Positions 44,987 through 56,425 of a stretch of 64,000 bases of DNA are shown here, piece by piece. Made by a program: the position numbers and the translations under genes. Position 1 is the first letter of the stretch. Each line of letters opens with the position of its first letter. The stretch is from Nectonema munidae (lineage: Eukaryota; Nematomorpha; Nectonematoida; Nectonematidae). The stretch lies in contig JAUIRK010000105.1 in NCBI GenBank assembly GCA_030549495.1, positions 1-64,000 on the forward strand, given 5' to 3'. Below the pieces are notes generated by a model. That model saw only the letters and a program-made list of their open reading frames with translations. It was not told the origin of the DNA and ran no database searches.

Positions 44987-46789
44987 GAGCCCACAAATTA
45001 TTATTAAAATCTTCTAAAAAAAAATAGAAAATAATTAAAGTAATTAGTAAAATGATTAAATTTAAATAAAATAAGAATATTCGTTAAATTTATAATTAAC
45101 GATAAAATTTGGGTTTCGTCAAAAAAGTAAGACAAAAGAATCTAGAGCTTAATAAATCGATTTAATGTGAAAGCAATTTATATAAAAATCAAATATTACT
45201 ATATCGATAATATATCAAATTTAAAAAAATAAAACTCTAAATATTGAGAAAAATAATTATAAAAACTTTGTCAATACTAATAAAGCCAATTAGAACCAGA
45301 ATGCGAAAAAGTATCGACCAAGAAAAATTTGAATGAAATATTATTAATAAAAAAAATATATTTGCTAAATATTTTAATTAAAAATTTTTTTTTGATTTTA
45401 ATGATTTTAAATCATTTGAAACCTATTTAGATATCTTAAATGATTGATTGATTTTTAATGACGCAACTTATAGATCTAAAACAGATCCAAAACCTGGCTT
45501 AGAGCTTTTTATTTATAGATAAGGTTGAGTGAATCTCAGCAAAGTAAAGAATAAAAATTTAGATATCATATCAAATTAGGGCTAAATTTTTTTAATAATA
45601 ATATAAGAGAGATTAGGGGTTATAAGAATGCAAATTATTTGTCAAATAAGAATGATTTGACAAACATAAAAAAGTTGTTTTTGAACAAAAACTAATAATT
45701 ATAAGGTTTAAGTGATATTTATGTGATATATTTAGGTGATATTAATTTAAGGCAAGGTTTAGTTCCTAAGTGGAGAAAGTTTTTTAAGATAATAAATAAC
45801 ACTCGATGTAGTTACCTTTTAAACATATCCTTTCCTACAATAAAATGAATTAACTTTAATGGTAGTTTGTTTGTATGATTTGAAAGATTGCACTTAACAT
45901 AAAATATTCTCGCTTTACTATTTAGAACTTACAAAGGGATTAAAACAATCATTAATTTGTACATTTACATGCTGATCATAAAAATAGTCTTATAATAGCA
46001 ATCATGGAGACAAATTCAGTTTTTTTCTAGAAATGTTCAATTCATAGAAAGTAACATGTTTCAACTTAAGAAGAGGGTAAAAACGGATATAATGTTAGCA
46101 TATGATATGAGACTGAACGTTTTAGAAATTATAAATCTAATATTTACATAAATGTTGAAAAGAATCTGACTTGAAACTGAAGTATAAAGGATACGTGACT
46201 TTATACGTATTGAATGAGTTAAAACATATTTAAACTATATTTGTTGTTAAATGGTGCGCACAAGACCACACAACGGGTGAGACATTTTACCCAAATACAC
46301 GTAAATATACCCAAATTTTTTATTTTAAGAGTCGTGAGCCTTTGGAATTGAACCCCTGAACTTCAACTGTTAAGCTTACAGGTACACCCTAAAAATCATT
46401 GAGGCTTAGATAAGATAATGGGACATCATACTTAAATATATATGTATTTTATATTTTAAGCATTTATCTAATAATATTTTTAATAATCTTTTTACATGCC
46501 AAAAACATTTCTATCATGTTTCTGAAAGAACTTCGCTAATGTTTGAAACCTTTAATTTTTTGATTCCTTCATTTATTTTCTATTTTAGCATCTTCATTTC
46601 ATTGACCTTTAACAACTTTTCTTCACAAGTAAAATATAAGTATAAATCTATATCTATAAAAATATCATATCTATATCATATAAAAAAATAAAAAATAAAT
46701 TTATATATAAAATATATATGTTCCAGAACTATTCTTTTCCACTAATCGTATAATTTTTTCGACTTTTTTGTTTAAATATTTAACTTCAT
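44987..46789. other. Upstream flank of CNOT4; no gene
   Basis: Extremely AT-rich; it must hold the CNOT4 promoter and 5' UTR, but no element could be singled out. A box-B-like GGGGTTCAATTCC on the minus strand at about 46350 may mark another decayed tRNA-derived SINE (46.27-46.40 kb). Confidence 0.4.
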
Positions 46790-47660
46790 TTTTGCTTTTT
46801 CTAAACTTTCTTGTTATAGCCACTTTCTGCTTTCTAACTTTTCTGGCACAATTACTATGTCATCTACAAATAACAATTCATAGACATTTTGATCTCTTAT
46901 TTTATTTGTTACTTCATCCATGGTTAGAGTGAATAATAACGAACTTAGAGCATATCCTTTGTGAAGTCCCTTTTTCCCCCTGTTATGATCTTGTTTTAGA
47001 GAAGCCAATTTATTTCCAATTTCAACCGTTTTTATGATTTTACTTGGAATAATTTTCTTCTATAAGTTTCTTTGAGTACTCAAGCAATCTTATTTCCCTA
47101 TAGTTTTTACACATAATTTGATCACCTTTTCGTTTATAAGTTGAGATAAACAAACTTTCTTCCCACTTTTTTGATACTTTTTCTTCTTTCCAAATTTTGC
47201 AAAATAAGTTGTACAAAATTTGAATTCCAACATCATTTAGGGCTTTAAAATATTGGATTCTCAATTCAACGAAATTCATTTTTATTGTTTGAACTTTTTA
47301 TCTGGGATATTATTTAATCATCTAAATTCGTAGCAACTTTATTCTTGATATTTGTTAAATCAATCAATCTACAGATTTACCATTTAGTTTGTTATAAAGA
47401 TTTGTGCTCAAATCTGTTTTTGCTCTTTATACAATTTTTTTTAATATTTGATTTCTGTAAAGATTTTACGGGAAATTTTATACAGTTGTTTTTTCCCTTT
47501 AATAAGCATTTGCACATTGCACCTCGAGTGGTCCTTTAATTAACTTTCAGTTTTTTCTTGGTTTAGTTAATCTTAAAATTTAGCAGCAGTTCTTTTCAAT
47601 TCTTTTACTATTTTGTTCCAGTAGCAGTCCATATCGTCGCTCCATATGTTAAAATTTTTC
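46790..47660 (-). mobile_element. LINE EN-RT linker and RT fragment
   Basis: On the minus strand, from high to low coordinates: WSDDMDCYWNKIVKELKR (47.64-47.59 kb, the pre-RT linker with Trp), then LNDVGIQILYNLFCKIWKEE with KWEESLFISTYKRKGDQ and CKNYREIRLLEYSKKL (47.28-47.04 kb, RT fingers). It ends with KKGLHKGYALSSLLFTLTMD and LLFVDDIVIV (46.99-46.82 kb, RT palm with intact F-V-D-D). Frameshifts and deletion separate the blocks: the LDxxKAxD motif A segment between them is missing. It may be the same family as the C-terminal fragment at 0.17-0.6 kb. Confidence 0.85.
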
Positions 47661-47689
47661 TTCTGCCATTCTTCAAAATATATCCTTAT

Positions 47690-47880
47690 AAAAAAAATTT
47701 CTAACACAGATTGCAAAAAATAATTTTTTAAAGAAAAAAGAGCTATCAGAAAAGGATCAACATAGAATGAATAGTAAAATTACATACTGTATAAATTATA
47801 GAAGAAATGATTTAGAGATTGCCAGCCGAAAAAGAATTTGTAGCCAAAACGATGGAGGTCTTATCAGGATACCTAATTTG
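47690..47880 (+). repeat. Dispersed repeat R1, copy 1
   Basis: Shares an ordered set of blocks with 53.14-53.34 kb: AGAGCTATCAGAAAAGGAT, then GAATTTGTAG, then a short CAAA...GGAGGTCTTATC / GGAAGTCGTATT block. Same orientation, no coding, family unknown. Confidence 0.5.
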
Positions 47881-47999
47881 CCGCCAAAGAAATTGAGTGA
47901 ATTAAACCCCTAAACTTGGTTTATTAAATAAATTAAGAAAATAATTAGCAGAGTAATACTGCAAGTAGAATTTATTTTCAAGTTTATATATTTGAAATT

Positions 48000-48330
48000 A
48001 ATTTACATGTTTAATCGATTTTTTTGATAAGTTTTATTGATTTCATAAAAAAATGAACATCACCACTAAATGGGCATACTTGAGTAAAAGACCTTATATA
48101 ATTATTTAAATAAAGAGTTCCTTTTTGAGATCAGTGGCAAATATAAATCAATTTTTGACATGTTTGATTGATTTTGATAAAATGGACATCATCACTGAAT
48201 TCAGCATTGCTGAAATATATATATCACATTAAGCATATTTCTAAAATCATATTAATATCTGAGAAAAAGAGGAGGGGGCACTTTACGACCCCCAGAGCAT
48301 AAGCGGACAAATTTAGCCTAGCATAAATAT
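48000..48330 (+). repeat. Copy of the 13.05-kb dispersed repeat
   Basis: Carries the same blocks in the same order as 13.14-13.46 kb: ATTGATTTCATAAAAAAATG, ACATCACCACTAAAT, CCTTATATAATTATTT, CACTGAATTCAGCATTG, and a tail ACTTTACGACC with CGGACAAATTTAGCC. Confidence 0.7.
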
Positions 48331-49464
48331 GGTTAATATGTGTTAGGTATATTTTATTTTGACTAAATTAGGTTTAATGATTTTGCTTGTCACAAAAAGC
48401 CTTACTTCGTCATTCTAAGGTTAAAAGTACAACTTTCCAATACAATCCTTTTTTAAAGCTTTAAGATTCATTTATTAATTTCTTTTCTGCACATAATAAA
48501 GGATTTACTTTTTAATTCGAGTATATTAGAATAAAAAAAAAATTAGAACTTTTTATTTGGTTGGGGTTAGGTTACTTTTGATAATTAGTTTACTAAATTA
48601 TCTTGTAACGAGAGAAAAGCAGTTTGATATATTGTCAAAAAAAGAAATATTAAATTATAAAAGCATAAAAAGTTAAAAGGTACACTTTCAAAATTTGAAG
48701 TATATTTCAATTTCTGTATATAAGAGAGATAAACAATAATCAAAACATTGCTAAAGACCCTATTTACTAACTATAAAAAGCGTCTACTCAGATGTTAACT
48801 TGGCCATAATTTCAAAAAATACGTCATAATTCATCATAAAGGGGATTATTACTCTCTGCATCTGATCACCTTTCATCGCTTTTCAGGTAAGTTTAAAACC
48901 TCTCTACTGACTAACCGACCTCAGCACAAAACTTCCTTCACATATCACCGGCATAAATTCTCCCACTGACCTAAATTCTGCATCCTTAACTCGTAACAAC
49001 ACCATTAAACAACTCCAACTAATGCCTATCAACGCATAAAATATTTCTGGATTACCCTCTCTCGCTTCATTTTTAAAACATTCTATCAAATCTTCGACAC
49101 GATCCTAACTCTAAAAACATCCAAAACTAGATTAATATCAAAACTTCCAGTAAGTTTGCAAGTAAGTCTTTAGCGTAATTTTTATTAATTTAATTTTATC
49201 TATTAGAAGTTACATGACAAATATGTTGACAAATGTATGATATGACATGACTGATTGGATATTGGGTTTTAAAAAATGCATTTTCTAAGGGCAATTGCTC
49301 ACAATATAAATTCTATGTCTTTCTTTAGTTTATTAAATTCTTTCTTTTATCAATTTTGACAAAAAAATTTATATCACTGAGAAATAAGAATGTTCGTCTG
49401 AGCATCTTTTTACTGTATTTCAGTGTTTTAGCATTATAAGAATATCATTTTATTGATTTTAGAA
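48331..49464. other. Gene-free interval
   Basis: 48.88-49.14 kb is C-rich on the plus strand like the LINE at 18.3 kb and may be an older 5' piece of the 49.64-kb copy, but no protein motif confirms it. Confidence 0.35.
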
Positions 49465-49580
49465 TAAAAATATTTGATCGGCGAAATAACCATCAGCCAA
49501 ATGTCAGTCCGCTAAATTTACATTTGGCGAAATTTTCGTCGGCCAAATGTTCTTCGACCAAGCAAATGTCCGGGTACCAA
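49465..49580. repeat. Short iterated motif cluster (GGCCAAATGT-type)
   Basis: Within about 115 bp the motif GGC(C/G)AAAT or its complement appears about five times (CAGCCAAATGTCAG, ATTTGGCGAAAT, CGGCCAAATGTTC, GCAAATGTCCGGGTACC). Such iterated motifs resemble the subterminal repeats of the MULE at 9.27 kb. It interrupts or borders the older LINE copy. Confidence 0.45.
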
Positions 49581-49639
49581 AGAAATATAAAAATGAGAAA
49601 TCGAATAACCAAAAAAAGGGATTAGTAAAAATTGCAATC

Positions 49640-50470
49640 CTCCTCCCTTAAACGGGATAAATTCTGTGCACCTAAGCAACAAAGCCTCTCCTTAAATTGA
49701 CCCCACTGCTGCAAAAACACTATCCAAAGATCACCACAATTTTTTTTCAAACCCCTTTTCTCGCAACTATTCAATAATTAACTCATTAATTCAAGTACTC
49801 AATCTGAGCTATCAACAATAGTATCCTAAATCAACTACACCACTTGATCTTATAACATCAACCCCTATCATAAAACGCTTCTCTTTTTGTTCACAACTAC
49901 TTTTAAATTTATATAATTCTTGCCGAAAATTCTCCTCTTATTTGAAAAATAGGCCACCTAATTCTACTCTGTAAACCTAACAAAGACTTAAATCTTATAA
50001 CCAATTCACGTCCAAATACATTCCTCCTACTTTAGAAGAAAATTTTACCTTAAAGGCTTCTCTTCTACACCACGACTAAACAAAATAAACCGTTTGCAAC
50101 TCGTCATGGCACCCTGCAATCAAATTCAGGTTAATTTCATTTTATCAAATACCCAAATTTCTTTGATAAAATTTGTTGAAATTTAATTTCATATCGCTGT
50201 CTCTCTAGAATACAGCCTTATTTCATGGTGCGTTTCTTTAAGAGACCCCTATTCCTCGCTCATCTAAAAAAAATGCACCGCCTATCTCTCCGATAGCCTA
50301 TAAAACCACAGTTAAACGTTTTAGAGTTCATTACAAACTGCCTTCCATTGACACTAAATGTCAAAGAAGCTATTACCAAAAATATACACGACACGCTACG
50401 CTATCAGTGAAGGCGGGGTTTTAGCCGTCCATTAACTAAAACTTCTATTGTGTAAAATTTGCTGAGTTAT
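49640..50470 (+). mobile_element. Older copy of the RNase H-type LINE (RT thumb region)
   Basis: Plus strand at 50.21-50.34 kb: EYSLISWCVSLRDPYSSLI aligns with EYGIFSWGLSLNYPSSLTY of the 18.3-kb copy, followed by matching nucleotide text (ATGCACCGCCTATCTCTCC..., then TTTTAGAGTTCATTACAAACTGCC). The same C-rich, G-poor strand bias holds from 49.64 kb. Stops are frequent, so it is older than the 18.3-kb copy. The RNase H part is absent (3' truncation or decay). Confidence 0.7.
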
Positions 50471-50869
50471 ATTCCTTCAAACTTCGTAAAATAACATTTT
50501 TTTCATTAGAATCCATTATTTTCATTATTTATAATAAATAATTAATAACAACTTATATCAACTCCATATAAATTTTTTCCTCAAGACTCATAACTATCAG
50601 ACATGATAAAGCATTCAATTAGCTAACATATCCCCTCATTATCATTTCTAACTTTGATACTATTTTCATTAAAGTTGAATGACCCCATCATGTCAAAACT
50701 GTCAATAAAAATCCGATGTACTTTTTTTTCAACACAATTTTTATATTAGGTCTATATCTTATTACTTAGTGTTTTGCTTAGATACACATTGAAAATTTAT
50801 AAAAAAAACCCTAATAAATTAGTTATGACTTATATATACATATTTTTCCAATAAGTATAGCAATTTTGT

Positions 50870-52020
50870 AGCTTACGAGAAAATTCGTTTAAATTTTAAA
50901 GAAAATCAACTTTAAATACTAAAGCAACCATGCTGGTTTCATTTCTGTATTCAGTTTTTGTAATTTAGCTGTAAAAATATCTTAAAGCGGCGATCAATTT
51001 TGCGCTTTACGTTTGAAAATTTTCTCCAATAATATTATTTAAATTTTAAACAAAATATAATTATTTTATACTAAATCAACCTTCGCGCTTTCTTTTCTGG
51101 ACCCAATTTTTTTTTCAAATATGGTGTAAAATGTCTCAAAATATAGATCAATTTTTCGGTTTACATCTAAAAATGTCTCCAAAAAGTTCCAATCACATTT
51201 TAATTAAAATTAATTTTATTTTCGATTCAGTTTTCGCAATTGGGATATGGAAATGTCTGAAAATGGCAATAAAATTCGTTGTTTACATCTGAGAATGTAA
51301 ACCCTTTTTTCATATTTTAAATAAAATATATTTTTCATAATAAATGATTTTATTTCTGGATTATTTTAAAACTATTGGAGGGTGAAAACGAATGAAAGTG
51401 TCAATCATATTTGTGGTTGACCAATAAAAATTGTTTCCTAGAATATTATTTATATTTTCAATAAAAAAGATTTTTTATACTAGATATGCTGAGTTTATTT
51501 TTGGAATCAGTTTTCGTAATTAGCGTATGAAAATGCCATTCAAATTAGCTTGCTTCGCTGAATATATTCTTCAAAAATATTCATTTACATTTCAAGTAAA
51601 ATATTTTTATAGTAAATTTACCGTGCTCATAACATTTCTATGCACAGTTGTGACTATTACTTTGGAAAAATGTCAAAACGCTTATGGATGGCTAAAAATT
51701 ATCTCAAAAGTATACATTGATTTAAATAAAATATATTTCTTTTTTAATTTTTTTATTACGATACTCAGTTCATTTCAGAACTTTGTCGCAATTAAAATGT
51801 GCGGAATTATCTATCAAATTTGAAATTTCGGAATCTGCATGTTTTTGATTGAAAATCATCCATGAAAATTCTCACTAAAATATTCTTCAAATTTAAAATA
51901 AATTTTTAATGAAATATCGACCTTGCTTATTTCATTTGTTTATTCCATGTTGGCCATCACAGTGTAAAAATAGGCGAAGTGTCAATCAAATTCGTAGTTT
52001 TTTTAAAATCATTTGTGTTG
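50870..52020 (+). repeat. Diverged tandem array, period about 145 bp
   Basis: A unit containing a TTTATACTAAATCAACC-like block, TCATTT.TGGATTCAGTTTT, G.AATTAG.GTATGAAAATGTC and AATCAAATT.G..GTTTACA recurs. The TACTAAAT block falls near 50917, 51070, 51335, 51478, 51609 and 51907, giving spacings of about 130-155 bp or twice that. About eight units are present, strongly diverged. Related units lie at 61.40-61.95 kb. Confidence 0.6.
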
Positions 52021-53139
52021 AGTTTTTCTCACAAGCGTTGCTTATTTTTGTGTATGAGTATGAAAAAAGTAAGGGACCTGGAGGTATTTCAAATCAGAAT
52101 AATAAAAATGAAATAGTTACTGCTTAATAAAACATGTAATACGCCTGCTTTTTCATCTTAATATATTTGTTAATCCTTTGAGGAGATGTATATTTTTAGG
52201 AAACAAGAATGAACTTTGTCTACACGGAAGATATAACGTCTTCCAATGATCTAGGTAGAAAATGGTGTAAAAATCTTGTATTGAGATTTAAAAAAACATC
52301 TCGACCATGAAGAAGAAGCTCCTCCCTTCTGAATTAAAAATCTCTGAACCTTTATCAAGAAATGTGAATTAACTAACATAAATGACGAATCTAAAAATTT
52401 TGAAAAAGTTAGAAGTACCATAACTATGAAAGACGCTTATGGTCTTAAAATTTTTATAAAAGTGAATCGAAAGTGACCATTTTCTCATTTGATGTAAAAG
52501 AGAGTGTCTTTTATTTGATGAAGGTGTAAATTTTTGTAATTGAAAAAAGACAGTAATTCCTAAAATCGTAATCAGAATCATTTTTTTAAAAACCCAAAAC
52601 CATAATCAAAGTTAGATCTGTAAAACCACAAAAATTAGATTCTCTCAGAAATTGAAGAGCTGGAAGCTTTGCTGGTATACATTAGGAGAAGGAGAATCAA
52701 AACTAAGAACTGAATTCTATAACACTTTTCTATCTAAGCAGCACAGATGACTCCAATCTACAGAGTAGAAAGCACGGGTAGGGAAGGATTTTTCTTTCCT
52801 ACAGCTAGAAGTCATGTACACCTGCCCCTTAGTGTTTTTATAGCCATGACAAACAACTATATCCATATTTCAGGAATCATGCATCAGTAAAAAGATGATC
52901 AGTACAATCGTCTGTAAATATCTACAAACGTGCTTTTACTAATCGTAATTAGAATGCGATTTTTTGACTCAGAATTTTAGAAATGAAAAATCAGGATCAC
53001 AATCAACGTTGTATTCAGAGAATCAGAATAAGAATTTGGAATCAGACCCAACCATATGAGGACACGAAGTTTGAAAAAGGATTGGTTAACAAGTAGCAAG
53101 AGAAATATCAAACTTTAAAATGTTTTAAATTTTGAGCTA
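52021..53139. other. Gene-free interval
   Basis: Short frames only. 52.63-52.80 kb has a weak piggyBac-like reading (EIEELEALLVYI) too short to call. Confidence 0.35.
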
Positions 53140-53340
53140 AATAAATCTCTGAAAAAGGTTTTTTGGAAAAAAGATTGCAGAAAATGAATTTCTAATGAAA
53201 GTAGAGCTATCAAGAAAGGATGAGCAAAATTAGACACGATATAAAGGATAGGGGAAATAAAGTACAGACTGGAACGTGATAACGAATTTGTAGACAAAGA
53301 ATGGAAGTCGTATTGGAATATATAGTTCACAGCTGCCTCT
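53140..53340 (+). repeat. Dispersed repeat R1, copy 2
   Basis: Matches 47.69-47.88 kb in order and orientation (AGAGCTATCAAGAAAGGAT, then AACGAATTTGTAGACAAAG). Confidence 0.5.
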
Positions 53341-53407
53341 TTAGTTAGTAGTACACGAAAGGAAGGATAAACTAAGGAACTATAATCAAACTAAGTAGGG
53401 CCAAAAC

Positions 53408-53664
53408 GAGTAGTGGGATTCAGCCAGTTCGTAACCGTTCGTTAGAACCGTCTGACGGAATTTTTGAGTTCGGCGAACACTAAAATATTTATTTATCTAT
53501 ATAGTACTGACCGTAGAGTAAAATAAGCACCCACAACATTATGCTTGTTTAACCATTATTTGCAAAATATATTGAGAAATATTCAAAATTGATCAGTTTA
53601 TTTGCTGACAAGTTTAATTTTTTGTAACAGAACCGGCTGACAAAACATTTGAATCCCACTACTG
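53408..53664 (+). mobile_element. hAT-type MITE, copy 2
   Basis: Starts GAGTAGTGGGATTC and ends GAATCCCACTACTG, an inverted repeat of about 14 bp. Flanking GCCAAAAC (53400-53407) and ACCAAAAC (53665-53672) match at 7 of 8 positions, the hAT-size target duplication. It is 257 bp, versus 198 bp for the copy at 15393, which is inverted and shares the core AAAATTGATCAGTTTATTTG. Non-coding. Confidence 0.85.
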
Positions 53665-53672
53665 ACCAAAAC

Positions 53673-56425
53673 TGCTCGGTTTAGTTATAGGATAATATTT
53701 GTGCTTTATTAATTATAAAAGTTTAATTTTATGCTGCTTTAAATTATTATATTTATCATTGAAGATTTTATAAAATATAAGCCATACTGAATCTCAATTT
53801 GGTGAGAAATAGGGATTTATAAATTTAAATGTTGCGAGCTTTTAGCAAACATGATTTGGTCCACTCCTTTTGATGGCAAGGATAGAATCAATATATATCA
53901 AGATAGAAATTATTTTATCGATTTGGTTAAATATATAAGAGTTGCCGCAACGTCAAATTATTTATGCAAAGAATGATAAATATACTGTCGTATTGAAATA
54001 GAGAAATGTCGATTTGCTAAATGGGACGAAATTTGTTCAAAAAGTATTTAAAAAAATATCTTGCCATAAATTAGCCAGAGGTAAAGGGTTAGGGTTAGAT
54101 CAATTTTTTATCCTCTTTTTGTTTATACTCTCTTCTGCACTATGTTCTAAATAATTTGTGATTCAAAGTTTTTCTCACTTTTATAAAAGTCAATGCAATG
54201 TCGAATTAACGAAATATATTTAACCACCCTGAAACTTATTAATTACCTGTGGATGTATTGCCAAAATTAACGTTGTGATAAAAATCGGAAAAGTTGATTT
54301 GCTAAATGGGGCGGAAATTTTCCAAAAATGATAAGATAAAATAATTGACCACAAATTAACCAAACTTAAAAAGTAATCGCAATTTAGATCTAGAGTGACA
54401 AAAGTATTTTCAGAATCAAATTGAGTACGTTGGATTTGCTGTGTATGGATAAGTTTATTTAAAAATAATGAGAAAATTTTTTTGAGGTTAAGTCATCTGT
54501 GAAATCTACTTTACCGACAAGAGAAATGTATTGAGTGCATGATTTTGTATCATATTTTCAAATTGTCATGAAAACGAGTGATGGGTGTTGTGATGGTAAA
54601 CGATACTAAAGCAATTCACATTTTACTAGACGATTTTTGCATTTTCCAAGTATATGGCTGTAGGAAGTTCAGCACTTCATGAAAATTTTTGACTGTCTCC
54701 TCAGACTTGGAGGACCTTTTTTCGTTTTTTTTAGTTGGAAAAAGTTGGTTCACACTTTTTCAACTTTTCCATTACGAGGGAAAGTAATATTTCACTAGAA
54801 GGACCTGCAAATACATGATTTTCAATTAAATGTATTTAATATCCTTATTAAAGAAATTTCTTCAGAGTTTTTTCCAAACCTTCATTACTCCCATTTCAAA
54901 TCTTTTTAGTGATACTTCTAAGTTTTTTGGCACAGGCGCATAGAGAGAGGCCCAAGGTGCTACTTCATATAAAAATGGTGACATCAGTTGGTATACGTCC
55001 TTTTTATGAACTTAGGAGACACAATGTTCTAAATGTATACATACCTACTAAACCTATCATAAATATTTACAAATCAGTTCCTAATTTTTCATGCATGATA
55101 AGTGAAGAAAACTAGAATTTCATTGTTAAGACATTTCGGATTCAGTAATGACAAAACAACTTTTCACTCATTATGATTTCTAAAAGGGTTCATTCAAAAA
55201 ACTCAAAATTGAGTAAAGAATTTTGACGGTCATTAAATTACAAAATTTGGTTTTGTTTTTGCTGTGCTGTTCTAGTGCAATGCTAGTTCTTAATTTGGCC
55301 TTTGGTTAAAAGAAGTTTGAGGAGGAGTGATTTATATTGCTATGCTTTATACAAAAGCAAGGCATTATCTTGCATCGAATAAATAGGAAACGCAAGAAAT
55401 GGAAGACAGAATTCAGATGTTCAAAGCCCTAGTGCATTACATTTTAACGAAATATAGTAAAGCTAGCTCTACTTTTTTCGAGTTTTGACTTCTTAGATGC
55501 AAAAAAGTGCGGGATGCAGACTTCCAGTTTATATAAATCCCTGAGTCCACTAGAAGGAACCAAACGCGTCATTATCCAAACAGATTTAAAATTTGTCTCC
55601 AGCGTTTTAAAGGATCGTGAGTTCTTTTCGTGAGGTTAATCATTAAGAACTACGTTTTTAATTCGACATTGCCCATCTTTATTCCATTTTTAATGAACAG
55701 TTTCTTATGAATTATATATATACTTTCTTGCTCAGCAATTGTTACAAATTTTTTGGCAACGGAAACATAACATTTACACTTTAGAAGCATCTTGATAATT
55801 TATCCTTACAGTCTTTTTTTACATATTTTGTATTTGCTTCACGATGTCCAAAAGCATCCCATTTTATGATAATATGGATTATCGGATTCAAAACTTAGTT
55901 TCATTCTTTATTTTCTATGAATATATAGGCATGATCAAACTTCAAATATTTTGAGATACAATTTATCAATTTAAGAAAGAAGAATTTTCAAAACAAACTT
56001 TTCACAGTTAAAGAAAATAAAATTTATTTACAAATAAAAATTTCTTTTAAACAAACTTTTCTCGGTCAAAGTTAAAGAAAACAAGAGCACACGGAAAAAG
56101 TAATACATCAGTTAATGTGAATAAATATCCCGTTTAACGAATCCTCTTTCAATGACGTTGATTAGGAATGGATGAAAGCCTCGTCTCCCAAGTTGGGAAA
56201 TCGTAAATTCTCCATTCTTAATTAAACAATTTGGCTCAATGCGAAACAAGGATAAAAGTCATAAAAAATAACTACAGTGTTTTACGGCATGAAAACAAAT
56301 TCCTTCATTGGAATGCACGTAAAGCAATTTTGATTGGAAGCGAGGAGAGCACAAAATTTGCTTAATTCTTGATTTTGGAGGCCGCTTTCTTTGTTCTATG
56401 GAGGACACGTTTTATTTTCATCTTA
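53673..56425. other. Gene-free interval
   Basis: AT-rich with short frames and no domain. An interstitial GGGTTAGGGTTAG lies near 54.09 kb. GC rises after 56.3 kb toward the next gene. Confidence 0.4.

Noticed and set aside
52630-52800. Possible piggyBac transposase reading (EIEELEALLVYI)
   Set aside because: Too short, frames broken within 40 codons, and no DDD motif nearby.
27676-54105. TTAGGG-like runs (CCCTAACCCTAA near 27.68 kb; GGGTTAGGGTTAG near 54.09 kb)
   Set aside because: Only about two units each, expected by chance or as relics; not a telomere.
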